A DNA stretch of 64,000 bases from Amycolatopsis sp. cg9 (GTDB lineage: Bacteria; Actinomycetota; Actinomycetes; Mycobacteriales; Pseudonocardiaceae). The stretch is from the NCBI RefSeq assembly GCF_041346945.1, contig NZ_CP166850.1, positions 9,842,501 to 9,906,500 of the forward strand, in the 5' to 3' direction. The position numbers and the translations under genes were made by a program. The notes below the pieces were generated by a model, which saw only the letters and a program-made list of their open reading frames with translations, had not been told where the DNA came from and ran no database searches. Below, in pieces: positions 9,934 through 17,639 of this stretch; the first letter of the stretch is position 1; each line of letters starts with the position of its first letter.

Positions 9934-9976
9934 TTCGTGAAGGCCACCTCGAGGACCTCGAGGTGGCCTTCACGAA
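9934..9976. terminator. Perfect palindrome at a convergent gene end
   Basis: Twenty-base arms (9934-9953, beginning TTCGTGAAGGCCACCTCGAG, and 9957-9976) pair perfectly around a 3-nt loop GAC. It occupies nearly all of the 51 bp between the convergent DUF4439 gene and the next minus-strand gene, as expected for a bidirectional terminator. It belongs to the group of intergenic palindromes described in the findings. Confidence 0.75.
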
Positions 9977-9982
9977 CGGCGG

Positions 9983-10657
9983 TCAGGAGTGGAGGTCGGC
10001 CGAGAGGCGGAGGGCGTCGTCGGCGATCTTCTCGATCAGGGCCTTGTCGGAGTGCTTGTCGTAGAAGTCGGCCAGCACGATCACCGTGTCCGTGCCGTCC
10101 ACCTTCGACGCGTATGCCGCGTCGGCGCCGCTCACGCTCGGGGTGCCCGTGCCCGCGAACGTCTTGTCGCGGACCAGGTCCGTCACGTTGCCGGTGCCGT
10201 CCTTCTCGGTCAGCGCCTTGAGCGACTTGGCCTTCGACGAGTCCGGCATCCCCACGACGGCCACGGAGACCAGCGCCTTGGCGCCGCCGGTCTCGGTCGT
10301 GTACAGCGCGCGGACCAGCGACTGGCACGGGTTGTCCTGGAAGAACTCCTTGGTCTTGCCGTAGGACTTCGCCGGGCAGTCGTCCGAGCGCACCGGCCCC
10401 GCGACCTTCGTGAATTGGTAGGCCCCCGAGCTCTGGGCCGGCGGCTGCGCGACCGGCTCGTCGGAGGTCGAGTCGTGCCGGATCAGGAACCACAGCAGCC
10501 CGGCGACGACGGCGATCGCGACCAGCCCGGCGCCCCTGAGCAGCAGGGACCGGGTGTCGCGCGCCGGCGGGCCCGGCGCCGGCGGGCGGGGCTGCGGGGG
10601 CACCGCGCCCAGCGGGGCCGTGTCGGACGGGCCTGGGGTGAAACGAGCACCAACCAC
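9983..10657 (-). CDS. Hypothetical single-pass membrane-anchored protein
   Basis: 224 residues from a GTG. A Pro-rich cytoplasmic segment of about 35 residues is followed by one transmembrane helix (LLLRGAGLVAIAVVAGLLWF, about residues 38-57) and an extracytoplasmic domain of about 160 residues with two cysteines (DDCPAKSYG, DNPCQSLVRALY) that could form a disulfide. The outer domain has a mixed alpha/beta look (ALVSVAVVGMPD, TDTVIVLADFYD). No named family was recognised. A TACCGT element lies about 10 bp before the start, and no ribosome-binding site is visible, so the gene may be leaderless. Confidence 0.7.
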   Translation of the reverse strand: MVGARFTPGPSDTAPLGAVPPQPRPPAPGPPARDTRSLLLRGAGLVAIAVVAGLLWFLIRHDSTSDEPVAQPPAQSSGAYQFTKVAGPVRSDDCPAKSYGKTKEFFQDNPCQSLVRALYTTETGGAKALVSVAVVGMPDSSKAKSLKALTEKDGTGNVTDLVRDKTFAGTGTPSVSGADAAYASKVDGTDTVIVLADFYDKHSDKALIEKIADDALRLSADLHS

Positions 10658-10691
10658 GGGGTCATACGGTAGTTCACCGCCGCGGCGAGGT

Positions 10692-11708
10692 TCACTCGAA
10701 TGCGGGTAAGACGCGTTCGACGTCGTCAGCGGTGTTGTAGAGGTGGAAGCCGACCCGCACCCGGCCGCCGCGGACGCTCGCCGCGATCCCGGCCGAGGCC
10801 AGCCGCTCGGGATCGGCGTCGAGCGAGACGATCGCGGTGCCGCGCGGGGGCAGCCCGAGCTTCTCCAGCAGCGCGTCGGCCAGCCCGGTGTTGTGCGCGT
10901 GGACCTGCGCCAAGTCCACCCCGTCGAGGTACTCCAGCGCCGCCGCGGCGCCGACCTGGGCGAGCCACACCGGCGAGAGGTCGAACGCGCGCGCGTCGCC
11001 GGCCAGGCGCAGCGGGAGGCCGTAGACGGTGGTCCACGGGTCGTCCTCCCCCGCGTACCAGTTCGCCGCGACCGGCCGGGTGCGCTCGTGCGCGTCCGGC
11101 CGCACGTGGAGCCACGCGCAGCCGCGCGGCGAGAGCAGCCACTTGTAGCCCGCCGCGACCACCCAGTCGGCCCAGGCGACGTCCAGCGGCAGCCAGCCGG
11201 CCGCCTGGGTGGCGTCCAGCAGCACCGCCGCCCCCGCGGCTTCGGCGGCCGCGCGCAGGGCCGGCAGGTCCGCGATCCGGCCGTCGGCGGACTGGACGAC
11301 GCTCACCGCGACGACGTCGTGGCCTTCGACGCGCTCGGCCAGCAGCGCCAACGGCACTTCGGTGACCGCGACGCCCGGGTTCGCCGCGAAGGGGAACGTG
11401 ACGCTGGTGAAGTCGCCCTCGGCGGCCAGGACGCGGGTGCCCGGGGGCAGGGCCGCGGCGACGTTGGCGACGAGCTGCGAGGCCGACGCCCCGATCGCGA
11501 CCCGCGCGGGGTCGACGCCGAGCAGCCGGGCGAACCCGGCCCGCGACCGCACGACGTACTGGTCGAACTCGCCCGGCCGGGTCGCGCCGGTCCGCCAGCG
11601 CTCGACCGACTCGGCCACGGCTTCGGCCACCGGCGCCGGCGGGACGCCCACGCTGGGCGTGTTCAGGTAGCCGGGCGGGACGGCGAAGTCGGTTCCGAAG
11701 GCGCGCAT
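10692..11708 (-). CDS. Aminotransferase class V-fold PLP enzyme
   Basis: 338 residues. Fold-type I PLP enzyme of the class V (NifS/CsdA-like) group: YLNTPSVGVPP at the N-terminus, ASASQLVANVAAAL for the phosphate cup, LDATQAAGWLPLDVAWAD carrying the Asp and Gln that contact PLP, and VAAGYKWLLSPRG with the Schiff-base Lys. There is no conserved active-site Cys loop, so a desulfurase role is unlikely; an isopenicillin-epimerase-like or aminotransferase reaction is more likely. The next gene on the same strand, 32 bp upstream of its stop region, is a PEP-mutase-like gene. Confidence 0.85.
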   Translation of the reverse strand: MRAFGTDFAVPPGYLNTPSVGVPPAPVAEAVAESVERWRTGATRPGEFDQYVVRSRAGFARLLGVDPARVAIGASASQLVANVAAALPPGTRVLAAEGDFTSVTFPFAANPGVAVTEVPLALLAERVEGHDVVAVSVVQSADGRIADLPALRAAAEAAGAAVLLDATQAAGWLPLDVAWADWVVAAGYKWLLSPRGCAWLHVRPDAHERTRPVAANWYAGEDDPWTTVYGLPLRLAGDARAFDLSPVWLAQVGAAAALEYLDGVDLAQVHAHNTGLADALLEKLGLPPRGTAIVSLDADPERLASAGIAASVRGGRVRVGFHLYNTADDVERVLPAFE

Positions 11709-11740
11709 GCCTCCGACTCAAGCAGACCGGGGCAAGCCGA

Positions 11741-12505
11741 TTACGGCAGCAGCGCGGCGACGTCGGCGTAGGACGGCGGGCTCAGCGGCAGGTCACGGCC
11801 GTCGCGCACGGCCCGCGCGGTCTCGGCGGCGGCCGCGAGGGCCATCCGGTACGGCAGCGAGCCCAGGCTGATCCGCGCGACCCCCAGCTCCGCCAGCCCG
11901 GCGACGGTGACCTTCCCGGGCAGGAACAGCAGGTTGAGCGGGAGGCCGGCGGCGACGATCCGCTCGACGTCCGCCGGCTCGGCGAGGCCGGGCACGAACA
12001 CGCCGTCCGCGCCCGCCGCCGCGTAGGCCCGCACCCGCTGCTCGGCCTCGGCGACCGAGCGGTCGCCCGCCCAGTGCGTGTCCGTCCGCGCGTTGACGAA
12101 CAGCTCCGGCACCCGCTCCTTCACGGCCGTGACCAGCGCGCACTGGACGTCGACCGTGGCCAGCGAGCCGTCGGCGCGGCCGTCTTCGAGGTTGACGCCC
12201 ACGACCCCGGCGCCGGCCAGCTCGGCCGCGAGGTCGGCGACCGCGGCCGGGTCCGCGCCGAAGCCGTCGGCGAGGTCGACGCTCACCAGCGCGTCCAGCC
12301 GGGTCAGGCGGGTGGCCAGTGCGACGGTCGCGGCCCGCGTCGACGGCGCGCCGTCCGGCTCCCCGGCCGCCGCGGACACGCCGAGGCTCGTCGTGCCCAG
12401 TGCGCGGAAGCCCTGCGCGGCGAGGAAGGCGCCGACGCCGAACTCCCACGCGTTGGGCAGCAGCAGCGGGGAACCGGGGACGTGCAGGGCACGGAATTCG
12501 TCCAT
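11741..12505 (-). CDS. Isocitrate lyase/PEP mutase family protein
   Basis: 254 residues, the size of the oxaloacetate decarboxylase / 2-methylisocitrate-lyase-like branch. Visible features are LLLPNAWEFGVGAFLAAQGFRALGTTS at the N-terminus, ALVSVDLADGFGADP (metal-binding Asp), VGVNLEDGRAD, FVNARTDTHW and GADGVFVPGLAEP. In catalytic lyases a K-C-G loop carries the general acid; it is not present here, so a C-C lyase reaction is doubtful and the substrate is unknown. It reads in the same direction as the neighbouring aminotransferase-fold gene. Confidence 0.85.
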   Translation of the reverse strand: MDEFRALHVPGSPLLLPNAWEFGVGAFLAAQGFRALGTTSLGVSAAAGEPDGAPSTRAATVALATRLTRLDALVSVDLADGFGADPAAVADLAAELAGAGVVGVNLEDGRADGSLATVDVQCALVTAVKERVPELFVNARTDTHWAGDRSVAEAEQRVRAYAAAGADGVFVPGLAEPADVERIVAAGLPLNLLFLPGKVTVAGLAELGVARISLGSLPYRMALAAAAETARAVRDGRDLPLSPPSYADVAALLP

Positions 12506-12515
12506 GCCCCGAACC

Positions 12516-13988
12516 CTAGGTCCGCGACGCTTCGGCGGGCGCCGAAGCGAACGGCGCCAGGACGCCGGGCACGGCCGCCGCCGCGAACTCGAGTCCTTCG
12601 GCGGCGTCGGCGTCGAGGATCGAGTAGGCGCCGGCGCCCGCCGCGGTCGTCGCGGTGAAGGTCGCGAGCCCGCGGCGGCGCTGGAACACCGACTGCTTCA
12701 CGGTCCAGCCGATCACCCCGTCCCGCGCCAGGACGGCCGTGCTGCGCCGGATCGTGCCCGCGCGCAGCACCAGGTAGCGGCCGCGAGAGCCGTGCCCGAG
12801 GCCGCGGTAGGCGTCCCGGGCCAGCAGGACCGCGACCGGGAGGGCGACGACGGCGAAGGCTCCGCCCAGCACGAGCAGGACGTCGGTGAGCAGCGCGCCG
12901 AGCAGCAGCAGGACCAGCACCGGCACCAGCGCGGTCAGCAGGGCCCAGCGCAGCCGGCGGCCGCGGGCGGCCCGCGGGTGCGGGACCAGCGGGACGTCCG
13001 CGACGGGCTCGCCCGCCACCCGCGTCGCCACGTCCCGGGCCACCGCGCGCGGCGCGACGGGCAGCAGCGTCTTGGCTTCGGTCTTGCCGTCGTCGCGCTT
13101 CATGCCGGTGGCGATGGCGTCCACGCGAGCGGCGCCGGCCAGCCGGGCCCCGAGCGGCTCGACGAGCTCGACCCCGCGCAGGCGCCGCTCCTCGATGGTG
13201 ACCGACCGGGTCGTGAACAGGCCGCGGCGGACGCGCAGGGTGCCACCGGGTTCGCGGTCGAGCCGGTAGTGCCACCACATTTCGACGAACAGGCCCGCGG
13301 CCCCGGCCACGCCGATGACGAGGGCCAGGACCAGCAGGAGCAGGACGCTCGCGACCAGCGGGAGGTCGCCGAAGAGGTCGAGCAGCCACTTCAGCAGGCC
13401 ACCGCCGGCGTCGAACCAGTCCGCGACCTTGAACAGCGCGCCGAACGCGGACAGGCCGAGCGCCGGCGCGACGAACGACACCGGCGCGTACCGGATCCAG
13501 CTCGGATCGAGGCTCGCCAGCGGCCCGTCGGCGGTCTCGGCGCTTCCGGTGGCCGTGCCGCGACGCAGCAGCTCGGTGCGCAGCGCTTCGGCGTCCGCCC
13601 GGGCCAGCGGGGCGAGGGTGATACCGCCCTGGCCGGACTTCTCGTGCTGCCCGGTGCCGACGGTGAGGACGGCGACGCCGAACGCGCGGTGCAGCGGGTT
13701 GGCCGTCAGGTCGGCGGTGCGGATCCGCTCGCGCGGCAGCGACTTGCGCGTGTGGGCGAGGAACCGGAACTCGAGCTCGAGGCGCTCGGGCGTGCAGCGG
13801 TACCGGGTGGACCGCCAGCGGACGAAGTCGGCGAGCACGCCGGCGCCGACGAACAGGACGGCCGCCGGGACGAGCCACGGCGACCGGGTGCCGATCGCGA
13901 TCGGCACCCCCGCCGAGACCGCGATCCCGGCCGCGACGAGGGCGGTGACGCCGAGGGTGCGCCGGTCGAGCCGGCGCCAGCCGGTCAC
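12516..13988 (-). CDS. Bacterial PH-domain membrane protein (YdbT-like)
   Basis: 490 residues from a GTG that overlaps the stop of the upstream gene (GTGA). It alternates pairs of transmembrane helices with bPH2 modules. One is RWRSTRYRCTPERLELEFRF..RERIRTADLTANPLHRAFGVA; the others include TLRVRRGLFTTRSVTIEERR and GRYLVLRAGTIRRSTAVLARDGVIGWTVKQSVFQRRRG. Together with the next upstream gene it forms the common YdbS-YdbT pair. The molecular role is poorly defined in the family; in Bacillus the pair is linked to antimicrobial resistance. Control by the divergent TetR is likely (operators at 14507-14557). Confidence 0.88.
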   Translation of the reverse strand: MTGWRRLDRRTLGVTALVAAGIAVSAGVPIAIGTRSPWLVPAAVLFVGAGVLADFVRWRSTRYRCTPERLELEFRFLAHTRKSLPRERIRTADLTANPLHRAFGVAVLTVGTGQHEKSGQGGITLAPLARADAEALRTELLRRGTATGSAETADGPLASLDPSWIRYAPVSFVAPALGLSAFGALFKVADWFDAGGGLLKWLLDLFGDLPLVASVLLLLVLALVIGVAGAAGLFVEMWWHYRLDREPGGTLRVRRGLFTTRSVTIEERRLRGVELVEPLGARLAGAARVDAIATGMKRDDGKTEAKTLLPVAPRAVARDVATRVAGEPVADVPLVPHPRAARGRRLRWALLTALVPVLVLLLLGALLTDVLLVLGGAFAVVALPVAVLLARDAYRGLGHGSRGRYLVLRAGTIRRSTAVLARDGVIGWTVKQSVFQRRRGLATFTATTAAGAGAYSILDADAAEGLEFAAAAVPGVLAPFASAPAEASRT

Positions 13989-14482
13989 GTCGCGTCCCCG
14001 GGCGTGGCCTCGGTGCGGTCGGTCAGCCGCTCGGCGACCTCCGCCGCGAGCTGGGCGTCCAGGCCGCGGAGCTTGACCGCGCCGCGCGCCGACGCCGTGG
14101 TCACGGTGACCGTGGCGAGCCCGAAGCGCTGCTGCAGCGGCCCGCGCAGCGTGTCGACGGTCTGGACGCGCGAGAGCGGCGCCACCCGCCATTCCTGCCA
14201 CAGGAAGCCCGAGCGGACGTAGACCGCGGTGCCGGTGACCTCCCAGCGGTGCAGGCCGAACCACCACACCGGCAGGACGGCGCACCAGGCGGCGCCGAGC
14301 ACCGCGACCACGGCGGCCGGGACCAGCAGCCAGAACGCCGCCGGCGGGATCAGCACGCCGAGCACCGCGAGGACGAGCACCACCGGCCCGAACACGAGTG
14401 CCCACTGCGTGCGCCACCAGGCGATCGCCCGGCGGTCGAGCGCGTTGCGCGGCGGCCTCAGCCGCACGACACCGTCAGACAC
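13985..14482 (-). CDS. Bacterial PH-domain membrane protein (YdbS-like)
   Basis: 165 residues from a GTG with GGGGG six nt upstream. A short cytoplasmic N-terminus (SDGVVRLRPPRNALDRRAI) is followed by two transmembrane helices (LVFGPVVLVLAVLGVLIPP and FWLLVPAAVVAVLGAAW). A bPH2 domain follows: RWEVTGTAVYVRSGFLWQEW, RVAPLSRVQTVDTLRGPLQQRFGLATVTV. A GTG two codons upstream is possible but too close to the ribosome-binding site. It is cotranslated with the larger PH-domain gene, and its promoter lies beside two TetR-type palindromes. Confidence 0.85.
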   Translation of the reverse strand: MSDGVVRLRPPRNALDRRAIAWWRTQWALVFGPVVLVLAVLGVLIPPAAFWLLVPAAVVAVLGAAWCAVLPVWWFGLHRWEVTGTAVYVRSGFLWQEWRVAPLSRVQTVDTLRGPLQQRFGLATVTVTTASARGAVKLRGLDAQLAAEVAERLTDRTEATPGDAT

Positions 14483-14506
14483 GAACACCCCCGAAGTTGT
14501 TTTACA

Positions 14507-14557
14507 ATGCGACCGCATCGTAACGGCGGGGACGGGGTCTTCGCAATGCGATCGCAT
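14507..14557. promoter_or_regulatory. Two TetR-type operators between a PH-domain operon and tetR
   Basis: ATGCGACCGCAT (14507-14518) and the perfect 12-bp palindrome ATGCGATCGCAT (14546-14557) have identical half sites (ATGCG/CGCAT) and centres 39 bp apart. They fill the space between the divergent PH-domain operon and the tetR gene, the expected place for autoregulation and repression of both directions. Confidence 0.75.
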
Positions 14558-14573
14558 GACAACGGGAGCGGAC

Positions 14574-15170
14574 GTGCCGAAACAGGTGGACCACGAGCAG
14601 CGCCGGGTGCAGATCGCCGAAGCGCTGCAGCGGCTGACCACGCGAGCCGGACTGGAAGGCGTCAGCCTGCGCCACGTCGCCGCCGAAGCGGGCATGTCCA
14701 TGGGGTCGGTGCAGCACTACTTCAAGACCAAGGACGATATGCTGCGGTTCGCCCTGGCGCACCGGCACAAGCTGCGCAGCGAGCGGATCGCGGCGAAGGT
14801 GCTCGCCGAGGGGCCGCCGACCCCGCGGTCGATCCTGCGCGCGTGCCTGGTCGAGGTCCTGCCGCGCGACCCGGACAGCGAGGGCGACTTCCTGATGGGC
14901 GTCGCGTACTTCATCCGCGCCGTCGCCGACCCGGCGATGTCGGAGGTGTTCGGCGAGGGCATGCCCGAACTGCTGGCGTTCTTCGCCGACCAGGTCCGCC
15001 AGGCACAGGAAGCCGGCGCCGTCCCGGCCTCGGCCGACCCGGCGGCCGAGGCGGCGATCCTGTGGGCACTCGCGGACTCACAGGGCTCGGAAATCCTGAT
15101 GGGGCACCGGACACCGGCCGAGGCAGTGGCCACTGTGGACTACTACCTCGGCCGGCTGTTCACCGGCTGA
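14574..15170 (+). CDS. TetR family regulator, probable repressor of the PH-domain operon
   Basis: 198 residues from a GTG with GGGAG six nt upstream; an ATG six codons earlier lies inside the second operator and has no ribosome-binding site. HTH: RRVQIAEALQRLTTRAGLEGVSLRHVAAEAGMSMGSVQHYFKTKDDML (residues about 8-55). The C-terminal part (FLMGVAYFIRAVADPAMSEVF, WALADSQGSEILMG) resembles TetR_C domains of the BetI-like group. Two matching palindromes directly upstream are its likely binding sites. Confidence 0.92.
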   Translation: MPKQVDHEQRRVQIAEALQRLTTRAGLEGVSLRHVAAEAGMSMGSVQHYFKTKDDMLRFALAHRHKLRSERIAAKVLAEGPPTPRSILRACLVEVLPRDPDSEGDFLMGVAYFIRAVADPAMSEVFGEGMPELLAFFADQVRQAQEAGAVPASADPAAEAAILWALADSQGSEILMGHRTPAEAVATVDYYLGRLFTG

Positions 15171-15301
15171 CGCCAGCGAGCCCCCTCGGCTCCCTGGTTC
15201 GCCGGCCTCCGCGGAGCGAAGTGCCGTGGAGGACGCCCGCTCCGCAGTTTTCCCGCGGCGGCACCGCAGTCACCTGCAGTCACCTGCGCGGCACCGGATC
15301 C

Positions 15302-15363
15302 GCCGCTTCCCCGCGGCGGCACCACCCGCACGCCACACGAGCCGCTTCCCCGCGGCGGCACCA
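15302..15363. repeat. 23-bp direct repeat in an intergenic region
   Basis: GCCGCTTCCCCGCGGCGGCA plus CCA occurs exactly at 15302-15324 and 15341-15363, with a diverged third copy (TTTTCCCGCGGCGGCACC) at about 15248-15265. The CCGCGG core of each copy is itself palindromic. The copies fill the space between the convergent tetR and GPP34 genes; the last copy abuts the GPP34 stop codon. No function can be assigned. Confidence 0.7.
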
Positions 15364-15365
15364 GC

Positions 15366-16019
15366 TCAGCCGCCACCCCCACCGCCGCCGGAGGCCGCCG
15401 AAATCGCCGCCGTGCGGGCCGCGTTCACCTCGCGGATCACCTTGCGCAGGGCCGGGACCGCCGCGCCCGCCTGGTCCTCCAGCTGCGCGATCCGTTCCTT
15501 GTGCCGGCGGCGGTCCGCGCGCGGGAGGACCGCGCCCAGCTCGACCGCCGCGGCCAGCGCCGTCAGCGCCGCGATACCCGGTGGTACCCGGTCGGTGCTC
15601 CGCAGCGCCGAGGCGACCTCGTCGTGGAGCGCGGCCGCCGCGGCGCGGTCGCGGACCACCGGGCGGCGGCGCGGGAACAGCCCCAGCACGCGGGACGTCC
15701 GCAGCGTGATCACCCCGGCCGCGCCGAGCTGCGCCTCCAGCGATTCGAGCGTGCCGCGGGCACCGCGGCGGACCCGGGCGCGCCACTTGCGGTGCGGGTC
15801 CGCCGACAGTTCGACGAGCAGGTCGTCGAGCACCAGGTGCCCGGTGCCACCGGCCCCGGTCACGACCGGGCGGCCGTCGTCGTCGGCGACCAGGCCGCGC
15901 AGCACCAGGTCCGTCAGCGCCGCCGCGCGGACCAGCAGCGCCACGCGCTCGCGGTCCGGCAGCCGGTCGCGCCGGGTGTCGCAGGCGAGCAGGTACGCCC
16001 GTGCGGGCAGGGAAAGCAT
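15366..16019 (-). CDS. GPP34 family phosphoprotein
   Basis: 217 residues from an ATG with GAGGAG upstream. MLSLPARAYLLACD followed by RAAALTDLVLRGLVADDDGRPVV is the GPP34/Vps74-like start, in which the eukaryotic members bind phosphatidylinositol-4-phosphate on Golgi membranes. Bacterial homologues are frequent in actinomycetes and their function is unknown. The helical middle (ALHDEVASALRSTDRVPPGIAALTALAAAVE) fits the family. The protein ends in seven glycines. The gene is 11 bp from the glycosyltransferase stop on the same strand. Confidence 0.88.
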   Translation of the reverse strand: MLSLPARAYLLACDTRRDRLPDRERVALLVRAAALTDLVLRGLVADDDGRPVVTGAGGTGHLVLDDLLVELSADPHRKWRARVRRGARGTLESLEAQLGAAGVITLRTSRVLGLFPRRRPVVRDRAAAAALHDEVASALRSTDRVPPGIAALTALAAAVELGAVLPRADRRRHKERIAQLEDQAGAAVPALRKVIREVNAARTAAISAASGGGGGGG

Positions 16020-16030
16020 CGTCGTTCTCC

Positions 16031-17473
16031 TCACTGCCGCTTCAGCGCGGGCCAGATGTCCCGCCACGGCGCCGTCCGGCCGTCGTAGTGCCACAGCAGC
16101 CCGTCGACCACCGTCGTCTCGTGCGCGAAGTACGGGCGCAGCAGGCCGGGGTCGAAACCCAGGAACAGCACCGCGTCCGCCGACTCCGGCGGCGGCCCGA
16201 AGTACCAGTACCCGCGGTGTCCACTGTAGACACGCTGGATGCCGGCCGGCGGCCCGTAGAACTCCGTCACCGCCGCGAACGGGTAGATCTCGGCGTACAC
16301 CGCCGTCCGCGCCCGGGCGTCGGCGGGCAGCGCCGCGTACGCCTGCCCGACCGCCTTCGCCAGTTCCTGCTGCGGCAGCTCACCCTGCGCGAACGTGCTG
16401 CCGAGCAGGAACGGCCCGTACGACGTCCGCGCCGTCGCCGGCCACACCGGCAGCGCGACGAGCGTCACGACGGCCGACACCGCGAACACCGGCCACACCA
16501 CCGCTTTCCACCACCGGACCAGGTTCCGCCAGCTGAGCTCGGTGGCCGCGGCCGCGAACGGCACCGCGTACAACCCCATGACGTAGTTCGACCGGCCCTG
16601 CATGACCAGCACGGCCACCGACACCACGAGCGCCGCGACGCCGAGGTAGCGGTACGGCCGCAGCTCGGGCGAGCGCAGCAGCCGCCAGACCCCGTAGAGC
16701 AGCGCGAGCACACCGGCCCCGACCCCGGCGCCGAGCAGCGCGTCCCGCGCGAAGCCGCCGTAGCCGGGGAACTCCGCCGCGACGACGTCACTCATGTGGG
16801 TGTACGGCCAGCCGTGGGTGGCCTGCCAGACCAGTGTCGGCAGGGTGGCGGCGACGGCGATCGCGGCGCCCAGCCAGAGCTTCGGCCGGGTGAGCAGCTC
16901 TCGCGGGCCCAGCCACAGCGCGGCGAGCAGCACCGCCGCCCAGAGCGCGGGGATCAGGAACTTCGTTTCCAGCGACACCGCCGTCACGACGCCGGCCCAG
17001 ACGAGCAGGCCGTCGCGGCGGGTGCGGGTCCAGCGGACCAGCAGCCACGTGACGACCGTCCAGAGGAACGGGTCGAGCACGTAGGTCGCCAGCCAGTGGC
17101 TCGCGATGATGATGCCGGAGGTCGCGTAGCACCCGGCCGCCAGCACCTGGGCGCCGCGGCCGCCGCCGAACTCGCGGGCGATCAGCGCCGTGACGACCAC
17201 CCCGGCGGCCGCGGCCAGCGTCATCGGCAGGCGCAGCACGACGAGCGAGTCCGGCGCGAGCCAGTCCATCGCCGCCGCCAGCGCCGGGATGAGCGGTGGC
17301 TGGTCGAAATACCCCCAGGCCAGGTGATCTCGACCGGCCACCAGGAAGTAGAGCTCGTCGAACCCGCCGGCGTAGCGCCCGCTGGTCAGCAGCAGCGCGA
17401 GCCCGGCCAGGCCCGCGACCACGAGCACCGGGCCCGTGGCGAACGTCGTCTTCGGTCGCGTCAGGACAGTCAC
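16031..17473 (-). CDS. GT39/ArnT-type membrane glycosyltransferase
   Basis: 480 residues from a GTG with GGGGAG upstream. The first extracytoplasmic loop has the catalytic-acid signature SGRYAGGFDELYFLVAGRDH, followed by GYFDQPPLIPALAAAMDW, as in PMT_2/ArnT enzymes that use polyprenyl-phosphate sugars. Ten or more hydrophobic segments follow (for example LVVLRLPMTLAAAAGVVVTA, LTRPKLWLGAAIAVAATLP), and a soluble C-terminal domain ends in YFGPPPESADAVLFLGFDP. The acceptor (wall polymer, lipid or protein) is unknown. Possibly cotranscribed with the GPP34 gene. Confidence 0.9.
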   Translation of the reverse strand: MTVLTRPKTTFATGPVLVVAGLAGLALLLTSGRYAGGFDELYFLVAGRDHLAWGYFDQPPLIPALAAAMDWLAPDSLVVLRLPMTLAAAAGVVVTALIAREFGGGRGAQVLAAGCYATSGIIIASHWLATYVLDPFLWTVVTWLLVRWTRTRRDGLLVWAGVVTAVSLETKFLIPALWAAVLLAALWLGPRELLTRPKLWLGAAIAVAATLPTLVWQATHGWPYTHMSDVVAAEFPGYGGFARDALLGAGVGAGVLALLYGVWRLLRSPELRPYRYLGVAALVVSVAVLVMQGRSNYVMGLYAVPFAAAATELSWRNLVRWWKAVVWPVFAVSAVVTLVALPVWPATARTSYGPFLLGSTFAQGELPQQELAKAVGQAYAALPADARARTAVYAEIYPFAAVTEFYGPPAGIQRVYSGHRGYWYFGPPPESADAVLFLGFDPGLLRPYFAHETTVVDGLLWHYDGRTAPWRDIWPALKRQ

Positions 17474-17639
17474 TTTCTCCCCCCTCGCCGTGGTGTCCCA
17501 GTCCACCGGTCCGCCGGGGTCGCGCGAAACCGGACGAGGGTGGTGATCGCGGCGACGAACGTTGCGAGCACCCGGCGCGCGGTGCAACTTTGGTTGTGGT
17601 CCGGGCGCGGCGAGCCCGCCCGGCGATTACCGTGACCGC

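Noticed and set aside
12304..13878. A 524-codon minus-strand frame inside the PH-domain gene
   Set aside because: Same strand, wrong frame: its translation is an Arg/Pro-rich shadow, while the other frame has clear transmembrane helices and bPH2 motifs.
15247..15363. Possible CRISPR-like array
   Set aside because: Only two exact copies, 16-bp spacer, no cas genes, and the repeats are GC-rich and partly diverged.
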